Assembly (NCBI RefSeq): GCF_000430645.1
Contig: NZ_KE387185.1
Coordinates: 345,780-409,779, forward strand
DNA: 64,000 bases
Reading direction: 5' to 3'
Source of the DNA: Aquimarina latercula DSM 2041
GTDB taxonomy: Bacteria > Bacteroidota > Bacteroidia > Flavobacteriales > Flavobacteriaceae
Position numbers and translations under genes: made by a program. Positions 1 through 9,115 of the stretch are shown here, piece after piece (position 1 is the stretch's first letter; each line of letters opens with the position of its first letter). The notes beneath the pieces were generated by a model. It saw nothing but the letters and a program-made list of their open reading frames with translations. It was not told where the DNA came from and made no database searches.

Positions 1-195
1 ATGAATATTGGATCTGCTAAATCAGAAAGTAGAGTGTTAAAAGAAACAGGGAGTTATGGTAGAGGTCAATATGCCTTAGGTCTTTGTACACCAATCGCTT
101 CATTAAAATTTAACGAAGACAATTTTGAGGTTTCCGTAAGCGGAGTAGGAAGCAATATTATTTCCAATGGAACTAAGTCTCTTTATCCAAATTAG
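1..195 (+). CDS. Hypothetical protein, probably 5'-truncated by the window edge
   Basis: An open frame runs from the first base to a TAG at 193-195. It gives 64 residues, with a Gly/Ser-rich C-terminal part and no motif that I recognise. An ATG coincides with the first base of the window, so this may be a complete small protein, but a longer gene entering from the left is more likely. A strong hairpin terminator follows 35 bp downstream, which supports a real gene ending here. No function is proposed. Confidence 0.45.
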   Translation: MNIGSAKSESRVLKETGSYGRGQYALGLCTPIASLKFNEDNFEVSVSGVGSNIISNGTKSLYPN

Positions 196-230
196 ATAGG
201 GTTAGAATATTAAAATTAAGATATAAAAAG

Positions 231-268
231 AAAGCTGTGAATAAATACTATTTGTCCACAGCTTTTTT
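231..268. terminator. Bidirectional hairpin terminator between convergent genes
   Basis: AAAGCTGTG (231-239) pairs perfectly with CACAGCTTT (257-265), and T-rich sequence follows in both directions. It sits between the end of the first plus-strand gene (195) and the stop codon of the minus-strand di-haem gene (267), so it probably serves both. Confidence 0.75.
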
Positions 269-1319
269 AGAATTCAGAAAAACGATTATCGTTTACAAAA
301 TTATCATCCGTTAATGTTTTTAAAAAGGAGATAATTTGATTTTTTTCTTCTGCAGTCATAGGAATTCCTATAATTGTTCCATCAGTATTTTTAAAAATAG
401 GATCTATTGTTTCTGAGTCAACCATACCGTCACTATAATGATCTAGTACATCATTTAATGTTTTTAACCTACCATCGTGCATGTAAGGAAAGGTTAATTC
501 GATATTTCTTAACGTAGGCACCTTAAACTTATGTAGATCAGAAGCAAGACCAGTAACACGGTTTCGGCCTATATCATTATATTCTGGATCCACTGGTAAT
601 CCGTTATTACGATATGATTGATCTGTCGATAGTGTTCCAGAATGGCAAGAAGCACATTTAGAGGTGAATAATTCAAAACCAGCAGCTTCATCATCAGTAA
701 AAACAGACCCTTCGTTTCTCTCAATTTTATCGTATTTAGAGTTTGATGAAATCATCATAATCATAAATTGTGATAACGCTTTGAGTAAATTTTCAGAGTT
801 GATTTTTTGATCTTCAAATGCCTCGGCAAACAGCGTTACATATTCGGGTTGTTCTTCGAGTTTTTTAATAATACCTGAAAAAGACTCATTCATTTCTACT
901 TCTGCGGTAATAGGAATAATAGGTTGTAGATCTAAATGTATGGCAGCACCATCCCAAGTAAATTCTTTCATAAATGCGAGGTTGTGCAATGGTTGTGCAT
1001 TGCGTGTACCAAGGGCCCCATTTACTCCATGACTTACGATATGTGTATGATGTGTAAAAGCAAAATCTTGAATATGACAGAATCCACAGGATATAACACC
1101 ATCAGAAGATAAGCGACCATCATAAAATAGTTTTTTACCTAATTCGAATCCTTTTTCTGTAGGAGGATTAAGAGTTACATTATACGTTGGTTCTGGGAAG
1201 TTGGACGGAATTGTAAATTCCAGCTCCGGATTTTGATTAATAGGTACATAGTCTTCTTTATCAGAACCACATGCGACTCCAAGAAGAATTAAGACTATGT
1301 AACCTATTTTTTTTATCAT
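267..1319 (-). CDS. Di-haem cytochrome c peroxidase family lipoprotein (MauG/MbnH-like)
   Basis: This 350-residue protein has a lipoprotein signal with the lipobox cysteine at about residue 17. Two c-type haem motifs follow, CGFCH (78-82) and CASCH (222-226), and a C-terminal YMHDGRL stretch is typical of the cytochrome c peroxidase/MauG superfamily. The family includes peroxide-reducing enzymes and MauG/MbnH enzymes that oxidise residues in a partner protein through high-valent haem. The gene starts on the base next to the stop of an MbnP-like gene, and this pairing is the hallmark of MbnH. I therefore favour a protein-modifying MbnH-like role over a simple peroxidase. The distinction is inference. 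It would be an outer-membrane or periplasmic lipoprotein. Confidence 0.88.
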   Translation of the reverse strand: MIKKIGYIVLILLGVACGSDKEDYVPINQNPELEFTIPSNFPEPTYNVTLNPPTEKGFELGKKLFYDGRLSSDGVISCGFCHIQDFAFTHHTHIVSHGVNGALGTRNAQPLHNLAFMKEFTWDGAAIHLDLQPIIPITAEVEMNESFSGIIKKLEEQPEYVTLFAEAFEDQKINSENLLKALSQFMIMMISSNSKYDKIERNEGSVFTDDEAAGFELFTSKCASCHSGTLSTDQSYRNNGLPVDPEYNDIGRNRVTGLASDLHKFKVPTLRNIELTFPYMHDGRLKTLNDVLDHYSDGMVDSETIDPIFKNTDGTIIGIPMTAEEKNQIISFLKTLTDDNFVNDNRFSEF

Positions 1320-2096
1320 TTAATTAGAACTGTTTATAGTAAACATTGTGCTTATATTTTCTGCTAAAATAGGTGCATTTATAGGATCTACTTGAACATC
1401 ACTTTTTTGCTGAAGAGAATGAGTATTTGTACTGTCAAAAATTTTAGAAACATCTGTATCAATTGATAAGTTAGAAGTAACCTGATCTTCAATGGTAATA
1501 GTATTGGATATATTTAATGTAATTTCTTTATAATTATCCAAAACTTCTCCATGACTTCCTATATGTAATAAAAAATCACTTGCAGTTCCTCCTTGAGGAG
1601 TAAACGAACCTTCGAACTTAACAAACTTGTAACCAGCGGACCAAGACCATAACATTCCTTCTTCTTCTGCTGTTGGAATAAAATTAGCAACTCCGTTTAA
1701 AGGATAATTGGATTGATCAACTCCAACACCAAATTTGATTTTGGTATATTCACCAACATCAATATTACTAAGTGAAATTTGCTTGCTCGATGATACCTCT
1801 TCATTAATTAAGAAATAACTATCTGCAACTGGATATATAAATTCATCTCCGTTTTCTTTTATTAAAACAATATTACTAATGATATATTTTAGTTCAGAAA
1901 CGGTATAATTTTCATTGCTCTGGTTATTGTAAGATTCTGTATTTAGTATTAAAAGTTCAGTACCAACTTTATTAATGAAATCTATATCTAATGCGCCAAA
2001 TTTAGGAGTATTGTCAACATCTACTACATTTGGATCATCATCTTTACAAGATAATATAGTTATTAAAGCGAGTATTATTAATGTGAGTTTTTTCAT
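1320..2096 (-). CDS. MbnP-like lipoprotein, partner of the adjacent di-haem protein
   Basis: This 258-residue lipoprotein (lipobox ending at Cys 17, then an acidic DDD stretch) shows features I associate with the MbnP family: an N-terminal beta-strand region, the sequence KFGVGVDQSNYPLNG, and the aromatic motif MLWSWSAGYKFVKFEG in the middle. In methanotroph MbnP a Trp is converted to kynurenine by the partner MbnH, creating a copper site. That is family knowledge, and I cannot say which Trp here would be modified. The gene lies 14 bp downstream of a propeller lipoprotein gene and abuts the di-haem gene, so the three are likely co-transcribed. No methanobactin biosynthesis gene is visible nearby. 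Confidence 0.75.
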   Translation of the reverse strand: MKKLTLIILALITILSCKDDDPNVVDVDNTPKFGALDIDFINKVGTELLILNTESYNNQSNENYTVSELKYIISNIVLIKENGDEFIYPVADSYFLINEEVSSSKQISLSNIDVGEYTKIKFGVGVDQSNYPLNGVANFIPTAEEEGMLWSWSAGYKFVKFEGSFTPQGGTASDFLLHIGSHGEVLDNYKEITLNISNTITIEDQVTSNLSIDTDVSKIFDSTNTHSLQQKSDVQVDPINAPILAENISTMFTINSSN

Positions 2097-2110
2097 TTTT
2101 TGTGTCTTTG

Positions 2111-3466
2111 TTATTTATATTTTATAATTAAGAGGTCTTTAGATCCTTTATTATTTGGGATGTCAAAATCATTACTTTCTGAGTTCCCAACTACTACTAT
2201 TTTTTTATCCGAAGTTTGGATACAACTAAAACCAATATCATTAGCACTTCCACCTGCTGTTTCGTTCCATAATATATCACCATTGGCATTAATTATCATA
2301 TTCCAGAGGTCAGTCTGACCTTTATTGTCTGAAACATCTAGGTCAGTACTTCTAGTGTTTCCTGTGAGTATAAAATTCCCATCATCCATTCTATGAATTC
2401 CTCTACCGGTGTCAAATCCTGTTCCACCAATAGATTTTTGCCATATAAGATTACCTGTGGCATCAATTTGTATGACCCATAAGTCTGCAACTCCCTTGGC
2501 ATCAGTTATGTAGCCATCACTGCTTCTGGTATCCCCTACAATAATATATTTTCCATCGCCTGTAGCTTCTATCGTATAGCTAGTATCAATTTGCGAGCCT
2601 CCAAAAGATTTTTCCCATACTAGGGTTCCTTCAGAATTAATTTTTATAATCCAAAAATCGTAACTACCATTGTTATTGGTGATATTTACATCTATACTCT
2701 CAGATGAACCAATCATGATATAGCCTTGATCTTCTGTTTGTATAACATCGTAAGCTCTGTCATTACCAGTTCCTCCAAAATAATGATTCCATTCTTGATT
2801 TCCTTCAGCATCCAGTTTGATTCCCCAAAAAGAACTTCCACCGTGCAATGTGGTAACATTTTTGTTAGCCTTCCCACGATCATTAATATCTGCTGCCTCA
2901 ATAAAGCCAGTAATAAAATAACCATTATCTGCAGTTTGTATGACAGAAAAAGCTTGATCAATACCACCAAAACCAAAACTTTTTTCCCAAGAAATTTCTC
3001 CTGTTACATTTGTTTTGATCATCCATAAATCCTGAAGTCCCGCATTGGTACTTACATCCTCATCATTACTTCTACTATACCCAACTATTACAAACCCACC
3101 ATCTGTGGCTTGTATTAGTTTTGTTGCACTATCCTCATTCGTACCACCATAGGTTTTACTCCATTGTAGATCGCCATCCTGGTTTAATTTAAGCAACCAA
3201 TAATCACTATCTGTTGCTGTTTTATCAATGATATCGCCATCGAGACTTTGCGTAAACCCAGCAATTGCATACCCTCCATCTAGTGTTTCTACTACAGATA
3301 CTGCACTGTCTTCATTGCTTCCACCAAAAGTTTTGCTCCATTCTATCTCACCCTGAAATTCACTATCTGGGGTAATTACAGGTTCATTTGTGTTGTTATT
3401 ATCTTTGCTGCAACTTATCAAATTGATTAGTATAATAAAGACGGTTGAGGTTTTAAAGAAGTTCAT
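2111..3466 (-). CDS. Seven-repeat beta-propeller-like lipoprotein
   Basis: This 451-residue protein has a lipoprotein signal (LISC, Cys 19). Seven units of roughly 50-60 residues follow, each opening with a GGS/T-x-x-D-type turn, then S-I/V-x-x-T-x-DGGY, a short strand, and D-x-W-I/L-I/L-K followed by G-x-L-x-W-x-K-S-F/YGG. Seven such units suggest a seven-bladed propeller carried on the cell surface. The ligand or enzymatic role is unknown. It is paralogous over its full length to the gene at 3590-4954 and to the C-terminal part of the protein at 27958-29562. It lies 14 bp upstream of the MbnP-like gene in the direction of transcription. A TAATTTTG box at 3501-3508 could give it its own promoter. 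Confidence 0.85.
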   Translation of the reverse strand: MNFFKTSTVFIILINLISCSKDNNNTNEPVITPDSEFQGEIEWSKTFGGSNEDSAVSVVETLDGGYAIAGFTQSLDGDIIDKTATDSDYWLLKLNQDGDLQWSKTYGGTNEDSATKLIQATDGGFVIVGYSRSNDEDVSTNAGLQDLWMIKTNVTGEISWEKSFGFGGIDQAFSVIQTADNGYFITGFIEAADINDRGKANKNVTTLHGGSSFWGIKLDAEGNQEWNHYFGGTGNDRAYDVIQTEDQGYIMIGSSESIDVNITNNNGSYDFWIIKINSEGTLVWEKSFGGSQIDTSYTIEATGDGKYIIVGDTRSSDGYITDAKGVADLWVIQIDATGNLIWQKSIGGTGFDTGRGIHRMDDGNFILTGNTRSTDLDVSDNKGQTDLWNMIINANGDILWNETAGGSANDIGFSCIQTSDKKIVVVGNSESNDFDIPNNKGSKDLLIIKYK

Positions 3467-3500
3467 TAATTTTTCATTTCGTAATTTGAGGTATACTTTA

Positions 3501-3508
3501 CAAAATTA
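3501..3508 (-). promoter_or_regulatory. Candidate -7 box for the propeller lipoprotein
   Basis: Read on the minus strand this is TAATTTTG, a full match to the Bacteroidota -7 motif TAnnTTTG, 34 bp before the ATG at 3466. A TTTG lies only 13 bp further upstream (3522-3525), shorter than the usual spacing near 19-21 bp, so the -33 element is uncertain. Confidence 0.4.
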
Positions 3509-3589
3509 CTGTTGTGAGTAACAAAATAAATTTTCACTGTTTTTTAAAAAACATAAATTTCTTTAATAACGAATTCAAAACCTTATTTA

Positions 3590-4954
3590 TTATTTATATT
3601 TTATTATTATAATATCCTTATTTCCTTGATTATTCGGAACGTCTATATCATTGCTTTCAGTACTACCGACTATCAAAATCTTTTTATCTTGCGTTTCTGT
3701 ACATCCTACTGCAAATTCTGCTAAAGATCCACCAATGGTAGATTTCCATATGACATCTCCAGTACTATCAATTAGAATATTCCAGATATCACTTTGACCC
3801 TGATTTTCATCAACATCTCCGTTATTACTTCTGGAATTGCCGGTGATAATAAAACCACCTTCTTGTGTAGCATAAATTCCTCTTGCCGTATCGAACTCTG
3901 TTCCTCCTAATGATTTTTCCCAGATTAAATTCCCATTATCATCAATTTGAATCATCCATAGGTCTGCGTTTCCTTTAGCGTTAGAAATATCACCATCAGA
4001 ACTTCTAGAATCTCCTACAATGATATATTTTCCATCACCAGATGTTGCAATTGCATATCCAACATCAATTTCAGAACCTCCAAAAGATTTTTCCCAGACT
4101 TTAGTTCCTTCTGCGTTAATTTTAACGACCCAAAAGTCATAGCTGCCATTTGGAGCACTAATATCAAAATCATCACTTTCCGAAGACCCTATCATTAAAA
4201 AACCTCCATCTTCGGTCTGCACAGTGTCATAACTTCTATCATTATTTGTTCCTCCAAAATAACGTCTCCATTCTTTGTTTCCTGAAGCATCTAATTTAAT
4301 CCCCCAGAATTCTCCAACTCCGTGTTTTTCAAAAAATGTTCTATTGTCATTTCCCTCACCATTACTAGCTGTGACATCTAGAAAACCGGTCAGGAAATAC
4401 CCATTATCAGTAGTTTGTACAACAGAAAATGCACGATCAATACCAGGAAACCCAAAAGATTTTTCCCATTCTAAATTTCCGGAAGCATCAATTTTTACAA
4501 TCCAATAGTCTTGTAGTCCTGCATTTTCACTTACATCACCATCAGTACTTCTACTATAGCCAACTAAAGCATAACCGCCATCTATGGTTTTAATAATTCT
4601 TTGTCCACGATCATCTCCAGTACCACCATAGGTTTTACTCCAGAGAATAGTTCCTTCCGTAGAAAGTTTTAAAACCCAAAAATCACTATCGGTGGCATCT
4701 TTATCGGTTATATCACCATCTATACTTTGTGTATATCCAAAAACAACATAACTCCCGTCTTCAGACTCTATAATGGATAAAGCATCATCTTCTCCACTTC
4801 CTCCAAAAGTTTTAACCCATTCTACGGTTCCCTGAAAACCGTCATCTGGATTTACAGGAGGTGCAGAAGTTGTATTATCATCACTGCTACAACCTACAAT
4901 ACTTGTAACAAGAAAAACTAATAGAAATTTATGAAAGAACTTGAATTTACACAT
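3590..4954 (-). CDS. Seven-repeat beta-propeller-like lipoprotein (paralogue)
   Basis: This 454-residue protein has a lipoprotein signal ending VGC (Cys 22). Seven repeats follow, opening in turn with GGSGEDD, GGTGDDR, GFPGIDR, GGTNNDR, GGSEIDV, GGTEFDT and GGSLAEF, each containing a DGGY-type strand and D-x-W-x-x-K/Q-I/L-D. The third unit of this protein and of its neighbour at 2111-3466 has the same GF variation, so the pair arose by whole-gene duplication. The start lies 14 bp after the stop of the choice-of-anchor-B gene at 4969, so both are probably in one transcript. A surface-exposed binding role is inferred; no catalytic motif is visible. Confidence 0.85.
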   Translation of the reverse strand: MCKFKFFHKFLLVFLVTSIVGCSSDDNTTSAPPVNPDDGFQGTVEWVKTFGGSGEDDALSIIESEDGSYVVFGYTQSIDGDITDKDATDSDFWVLKLSTEGTILWSKTYGGTGDDRGQRIIKTIDGGYALVGYSRSTDGDVSENAGLQDYWIVKIDASGNLEWEKSFGFPGIDRAFSVVQTTDNGYFLTGFLDVTASNGEGNDNRTFFEKHGVGEFWGIKLDASGNKEWRRYFGGTNNDRSYDTVQTEDGGFLMIGSSESDDFDISAPNGSYDFWVVKINAEGTKVWEKSFGGSEIDVGYAIATSGDGKYIIVGDSRSSDGDISNAKGNADLWMIQIDDNGNLIWEKSLGGTEFDTARGIYATQEGGFIITGNSRSNNGDVDENQGQSDIWNILIDSTGDVIWKSTIGGSLAEFAVGCTETQDKKILIVGSTESNDIDVPNNQGNKDIIIIKYK

Positions 4955-4968
4955 GTGTTAGTATTAAA

Positions 4969-7455
4969 TTATCTTTTTATTAAACGTTTGGTAATCTGGT
5001 TATTATCGTTAAAAACTTTTAAAAGATAAACTCCAGAATTTAAACTTGAGACGTCTATTGTTTTTGTAACGTTTCCTTTACTTATCAATTGTCCGGTAAT
5101 GGATATAATTTCATACGATGCTGTTTGATCTGTATTTAAAAATACTTCTAGGACTTGACCAAATACTGGATTTGGGTATATTTTCAACGCCAGAATATCT
5201 TCATCCTCATTACCAAAAACCGGAATGATATTAGAGGTTACTATCTGCTCATTATTAGATCTTCCACAAGAACCTTCATAGATCTTTACAGAAGAAAACT
5301 CTGAGGTATTACCAGAACCACTATCATTGTCATTTATAAATACCAGTCTGTCCATTGTTCCTGTATAGAAACTACCTACTGGAATTACATATGTTGTAAA
5401 ATCATTACCGGAATAGTTATCATAGTTGGTAACACCGTAATTTTGTGTACCATGAACTTTGAAATATCTAGTGGAAGTTAAGGTGTTATCATTTTCAAAA
5501 CCAATAGCATGAATTTCTCCTTGAGACGAGCTTCTAAACTCAAATTCAATTACGGTATTGGGAGTTACAGTATAGTTATAAGGAATATATTTCCAAGTAT
5601 TATTGGTTAAAGATAATGTTGTACCTGTATTATTTACAACAAAGTCGCCAGCTGAATCCTGATTGGAGAATGGCGTGATCTGAAAATCTCTAAAATCAAT
5701 ACTATCACAAGTTGGAGGAGGAGTGTTACCATCCGTAATATTCACATCATCTAAGGCAATATCGCTCTGCCATCCCTGAGAACCACTTCCTGTTATAGTA
5801 ATAAATCGTAATTGAACACTTGCTTCTCCAGAATATGAGGATAAATCTATTGTTGCAGCATTCCAGTTGTTTCCTTGATCTCCGTTTCTGTTAAAAATAG
5901 ATGACCAATTTCCTTGGTTGTCAATTCTTGCTTCTACTGTTAAACTGTTAATAGCGCTTCCTAACATGTGATACTGAAATCTTAAGCTCGGTGATGTAAG
6001 ATTTGTAAAATCTAAACAAGGAGAATTTAAAACTGCGCTTTTGTTTGGATAACCTGTTCCGTTACCAGAAGCTTCTACATAGATATAGGTATTACCATCT
6101 GAGGCAGTGGTTGGACCTGTTCCTGTGGAAGGAGTACCTCCAGAATCTCTAGTCCAATTTAGGTCATCATCAGAAGCATTTTCCCAAAACCCAAAACTAG
6201 ATTCAAAACTTTCACTAAACGGAAAAGAATTTACGACAGAAGAACAGTCATCTCCACCACCATCTCCGGGTTCACTTTTTCTTACTAAGAAAAAACCACC
6301 TTCTATGTCACTTATAACTATATTTCCACTGTTAAAATATGGATATATATTCCAAGCTCCATTAAAAGAAGCACTATTACTAGATGGATACGTGTCAAAA
6401 TATCCAATTTCATTAATATTTGTATTACCTATATCTGCAATATCAATAACTCTAAACCCAGCTCTATAATTAGCCAAATAAAACTTATCTCCTTTTACAT
6501 ATCCATTATGATCAATAGCTGGAGTAGGTCCATTATATATCATATGTTGTTGCGGATTATCTAGATCTTCAAAATCAAAAATAATAGTCCTTGTATTAAA
6601 ACCTACACCTTGCTCATCTGTCTCGTCTCCTAAAAGAAAATATCTCATATCATCAGTGAACCACCCTTGGTGTGTATATCCAATATTTGTATACTGTATG
6701 GTAGAAATTGTTGTTGGATTTGATTTGTCAGTAATATCTGCAATTACTACTTCGATCTCATTACTGCCGATAAGAATTTCTCTTCCGTTATAATCTGGAT
6801 CGGGACCGTTATAGGTAACTACTTGAGCATCGTGAGTATAAGCTCTTTGGCCTCCTGATAAAAAACCACCAGCATTGGTCGGATTTTTAGGATCTTGAAT
6901 ATTCACGAATAATGGTCCTCCGTTATATGGCCCAGAACCTCTTTGTGCTCCTACGATATAAGCAAATCCGGTATCTTCATTAATTACAATGTTATGCGCG
7001 TTTCCAAATTCAGTATATCGAGTATCTGCAGAAAAAGTAGCAGGAGGATTAGAAACGTTACGCAACCTAGTTAGATCAAAAACCTGCATACCATGACCAG
7101 AAGCTTCACTTACAATAAAAGCATGATTATCATAAACCTTAACATCTCTCCATAGACTATTACCTGTTGCGGTAGGGATTTTTCCCAGATAAACTGGGTT
7201 AGTGGGGTTAGAAATATCTATAAATGCTGTACCATTGTTTAAACCAATAATTGCATATTCTTTAGATGTTTGCGTATCTGTCCACCCCCAACTGTCATTT
7301 CCAGAGCTAGCATTCATTTGAGAAAGTGTAATAGTAGACATAAGGTCGTAATCTTTACATGGATAAGATCCTGCAAATCCATTGGTACAAGGCGTTTGAC
7401 TATGGCAAATAGTAAAGCTTACTAGGAAGCATAGAGCTAAGGTTAGTCTTTTCAT
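4969..7455 (-). CDS. Choice-of-anchor-B family secreted protein with T9SS C-terminal domain
   Basis: This 828-residue protein starts with a Sec signal peptide (about 1-20). A propeller region of about 375 residues follows that matches the choice-of-anchor-B family (GWTD...YAIIGLNNGTAFIDIS, WRDVKVYDNHAFIVSE, GHGMQVFDLT, FGNAHNIVINE, IDHNGY). Next come a MAM-like beta-sandwich (about 405-575), a further beta-rich domain (about 580-735) and a type IX secretion sorting domain (about 750-828) opening LKIYPNP and ending TKRLIKR. It is exported by Sec and T9SS to the cell surface. The family name reflects its varied surface-anchoring ends; its molecular function is not established. It is the first of three tandem paralogues. 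Confidence 0.9.
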   Translation of the reverse strand: MKRLTLALCFLVSFTICHSQTPCTNGFAGSYPCKDYDLMSTITLSQMNASSGNDSWGWTDTQTSKEYAIIGLNNGTAFIDISNPTNPVYLGKIPTATGNSLWRDVKVYDNHAFIVSEASGHGMQVFDLTRLRNVSNPPATFSADTRYTEFGNAHNIVINEDTGFAYIVGAQRGSGPYNGGPLFVNIQDPKNPTNAGGFLSGGQRAYTHDAQVVTYNGPDPDYNGREILIGSNEIEVVIADITDKSNPTTISTIQYTNIGYTHQGWFTDDMRYFLLGDETDEQGVGFNTRTIIFDFEDLDNPQQHMIYNGPTPAIDHNGYVKGDKFYLANYRAGFRVIDIADIGNTNINEIGYFDTYPSSNSASFNGAWNIYPYFNSGNIVISDIEGGFFLVRKSEPGDGGGDDCSSVVNSFPFSESFESSFGFWENASDDDLNWTRDSGGTPSTGTGPTTASDGNTYIYVEASGNGTGYPNKSAVLNSPCLDFTNLTSPSLRFQYHMLGSAINSLTVEARIDNQGNWSSIFNRNGDQGNNWNAATIDLSSYSGEASVQLRFITITGSGSQGWQSDIALDDVNITDGNTPPPTCDSIDFRDFQITPFSNQDSAGDFVVNNTGTTLSLTNNTWKYIPYNYTVTPNTVIEFEFRSSSQGEIHAIGFENDNTLTSTRYFKVHGTQNYGVTNYDNYSGNDFTTYVIPVGSFYTGTMDRLVFINDNDSGSGNTSEFSSVKIYEGSCGRSNNEQIVTSNIIPVFGNEDEDILALKIYPNPVFGQVLEVFLNTDQTASYEIISITGQLISKGNVTKTIDVSSLNSGVYLLKVFNDNNQITKRLIKR

Positions 7456-7511
7456 GAGTTTGTGTAATTTTAGAAGTTAGTTAAACTAGTTAGTTAGACT
7501 AGCGAATTACA

Positions 7512-7519
7512 CAAAATTA
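7512..7519 (-). promoter_or_regulatory. Candidate -7 box upstream of the 828-residue choice-of-anchor-B gene
   Basis: The minus-strand sequence TAATTTTG matches TAnnTTTG, 56 bp upstream of the start at 7455, in the 183-bp gap after the 7639-9081 gene. As at 3501-3508, a TTTG lies 13 bp further upstream (7533-7536), so the same unusual spacing occurs twice. Confidence 0.4.
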
Positions 7520-7638
7520 ATCTAAAAAAACCCAAACTCGGTCCTAGCTTTCCACACTATTTATCCGGTTTAACCATCTCGTAATCAGTATTTAATTTAA
7601 TTGTTGAGTTATTAAACTTTAACCTTTAAATAAAGTTG

Positions 7639-9081
7639 TTATTTAACAATCAATTTTTTAGTTACATCATTTATTTTAATAAGATATATTCCTGGCGCGT
7701 ATGCTAGAGATAATGTAATATTTTTAGCATTATCTGGATTATGAAATTCTTCGATTTTCTTACCAATTACATTATAAATTTCTATTTTTTCTAAGCCTTT
7801 AATGTCACCTCCATCAATTGTAATACTAGAGTTCGTAGGGTTAGGGTAGATTGCAAAATTTGATTTTTCTTCAAAATCATTTACACTTAGGGTATTTGTT
7901 TGTCTAACAAGTAAAAACCCTCTTTCAATATCACTAATTACGATATTTCCACTTTCAAAATATGGATAGATGCTCCAGGCACCGTTAAATGCAGCACTGT
8001 TACTAGATGGATAAGTATCGAAAGAACCTATTTCGGTTACATTATTATTGGCAATGTCAGAAATATCAAGGACACGCAAACCAGCTCTATAGTTGGCCAT
8101 ATAGAATTTATTTCCTTTTACATAACCGTTATGATCAATTGCAGGAGTAGGACCAGTATAATTCATGTGGAAAGCTGGATTGTCAAGATCATTAAAATCA
8201 AAAATTATAGTTCTAGTATTAAATCCCACTCGACTTTCATCGCCTTCATCGCCTAGTAAAAAATAACGTTGGTCTTCAGTAAACCAACCTTGATGAACAT
8301 ATCCTATATCGGAATAGCCAATAGTTGATATTGTTACAGGGTTCGATTTATCCGTAATATCAGCAATAACGATTTCTATTTCATTACTACCTATTAGAAT
8401 TTCTCGACCAGTATAGTCGGTATCCGGACCGTTATAAATTACTGCTTGTGCATCATGACTATATGCCTCTCCTCCTGTAGAGAGAAACCCACCTGCAGCA
8501 ACCGGGTTTTTTGGGTCTCGAATATCAATAAATAAAGGTCCTCCTTGGTATGTTCCTGATCTACTTGTTCCAACAGCGTAGGCAAAACCAGAACCCTCAT
8601 TGATTACAATATTATGCGCATTTCCAAAACCTGTATATCTATTATCTTCAGTAAATGTTTGCGGAGGATTAGTAATGCTTCGTAATCTAGTAAGGTCAAA
8701 TACTTGCATCCCGTGACTACCGGATGAAATGAAATCGGCTACGATATAGGCGTGATTTTGATATACTTTTACATCTCTCCAAGAGCTAGATCCCACTGCA
8801 GAAGGTAATTTTCCTAAATATATAGGACTTAATGGATCCGAAATATCAATAAAAGCGGTTCCATTATCTAAACCAATAATTGCATATTCTTTACCATCTA
8901 TAGAATCAGTCCATCCCCAGCTATCGCTACCTTCATTTGCATTCATAGTAGATAATGAAATTTGAGACATTAGATCATAATCGTTACAAGGAAAAGAACC
9001 TGCCATTCCATTTTCACATATTGTTTGAGATTGTAAAATGAATGATAAAAACAAGAAACTAAGTAAGGTTTTTTTTTGCAT
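7639..9081 (-). CDS. Choice-of-anchor-B family secreted protein with T9SS C-terminal domain
   Basis: This 480-residue protein has a signal peptide, the choice-of-anchor-B propeller region (about 20-395), and a type IX sorting domain (about 405-480) opening FAIYPNPTNSS and ending KKLIVK. The propeller is very similar to those of the flanking paralogues, including the motifs GSDSWGWTD, GHAHN-like FGNAHNIVINE and TPAIDHNGYVKGNKFYMANYRAG. It lacks the MAM-like insert seen in the 828-residue protein. The gene upstream ends 34 bp away. The product is probably on the cell surface, and its ligand is unknown. Confidence 0.9.
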   Translation of the reverse strand: MQKKTLLSFLFLSFILQSQTICENGMAGSFPCNDYDLMSQISLSTMNANEGSDSWGWTDSIDGKEYAIIGLDNGTAFIDISDPLSPIYLGKLPSAVGSSSWRDVKVYQNHAYIVADFISSGSHGMQVFDLTRLRSITNPPQTFTEDNRYTGFGNAHNIVINEGSGFAYAVGTSRSGTYQGGPLFIDIRDPKNPVAAGGFLSTGGEAYSHDAQAVIYNGPDTDYTGREILIGSNEIEIVIADITDKSNPVTISTIGYSDIGYVHQGWFTEDQRYFLLGDEGDESRVGFNTRTIIFDFNDLDNPAFHMNYTGPTPAIDHNGYVKGNKFYMANYRAGLRVLDISDIANNNVTEIGSFDTYPSSNSAAFNGAWSIYPYFESGNIVISDIERGFLLVRQTNTLSVNDFEEKSNFAIYPNPTNSSITIDGGDIKGLEKIEIYNVIGKKIEEFHNPDNAKNITLSLAYAPGIYLIKINDVTKKLIVK

Positions 9082-9115
9082 TGATTTGGTTTTTAAGAGT
9101 ATAATTGTGTTATTT

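Noticed and set aside
2713..3028. Overlapping open frames on both strands inside the propeller lipoprotein gene
   Set aside because: They lie within a long, well-supported coding region, have no domain or start signal, and arise from repeat codon bias.
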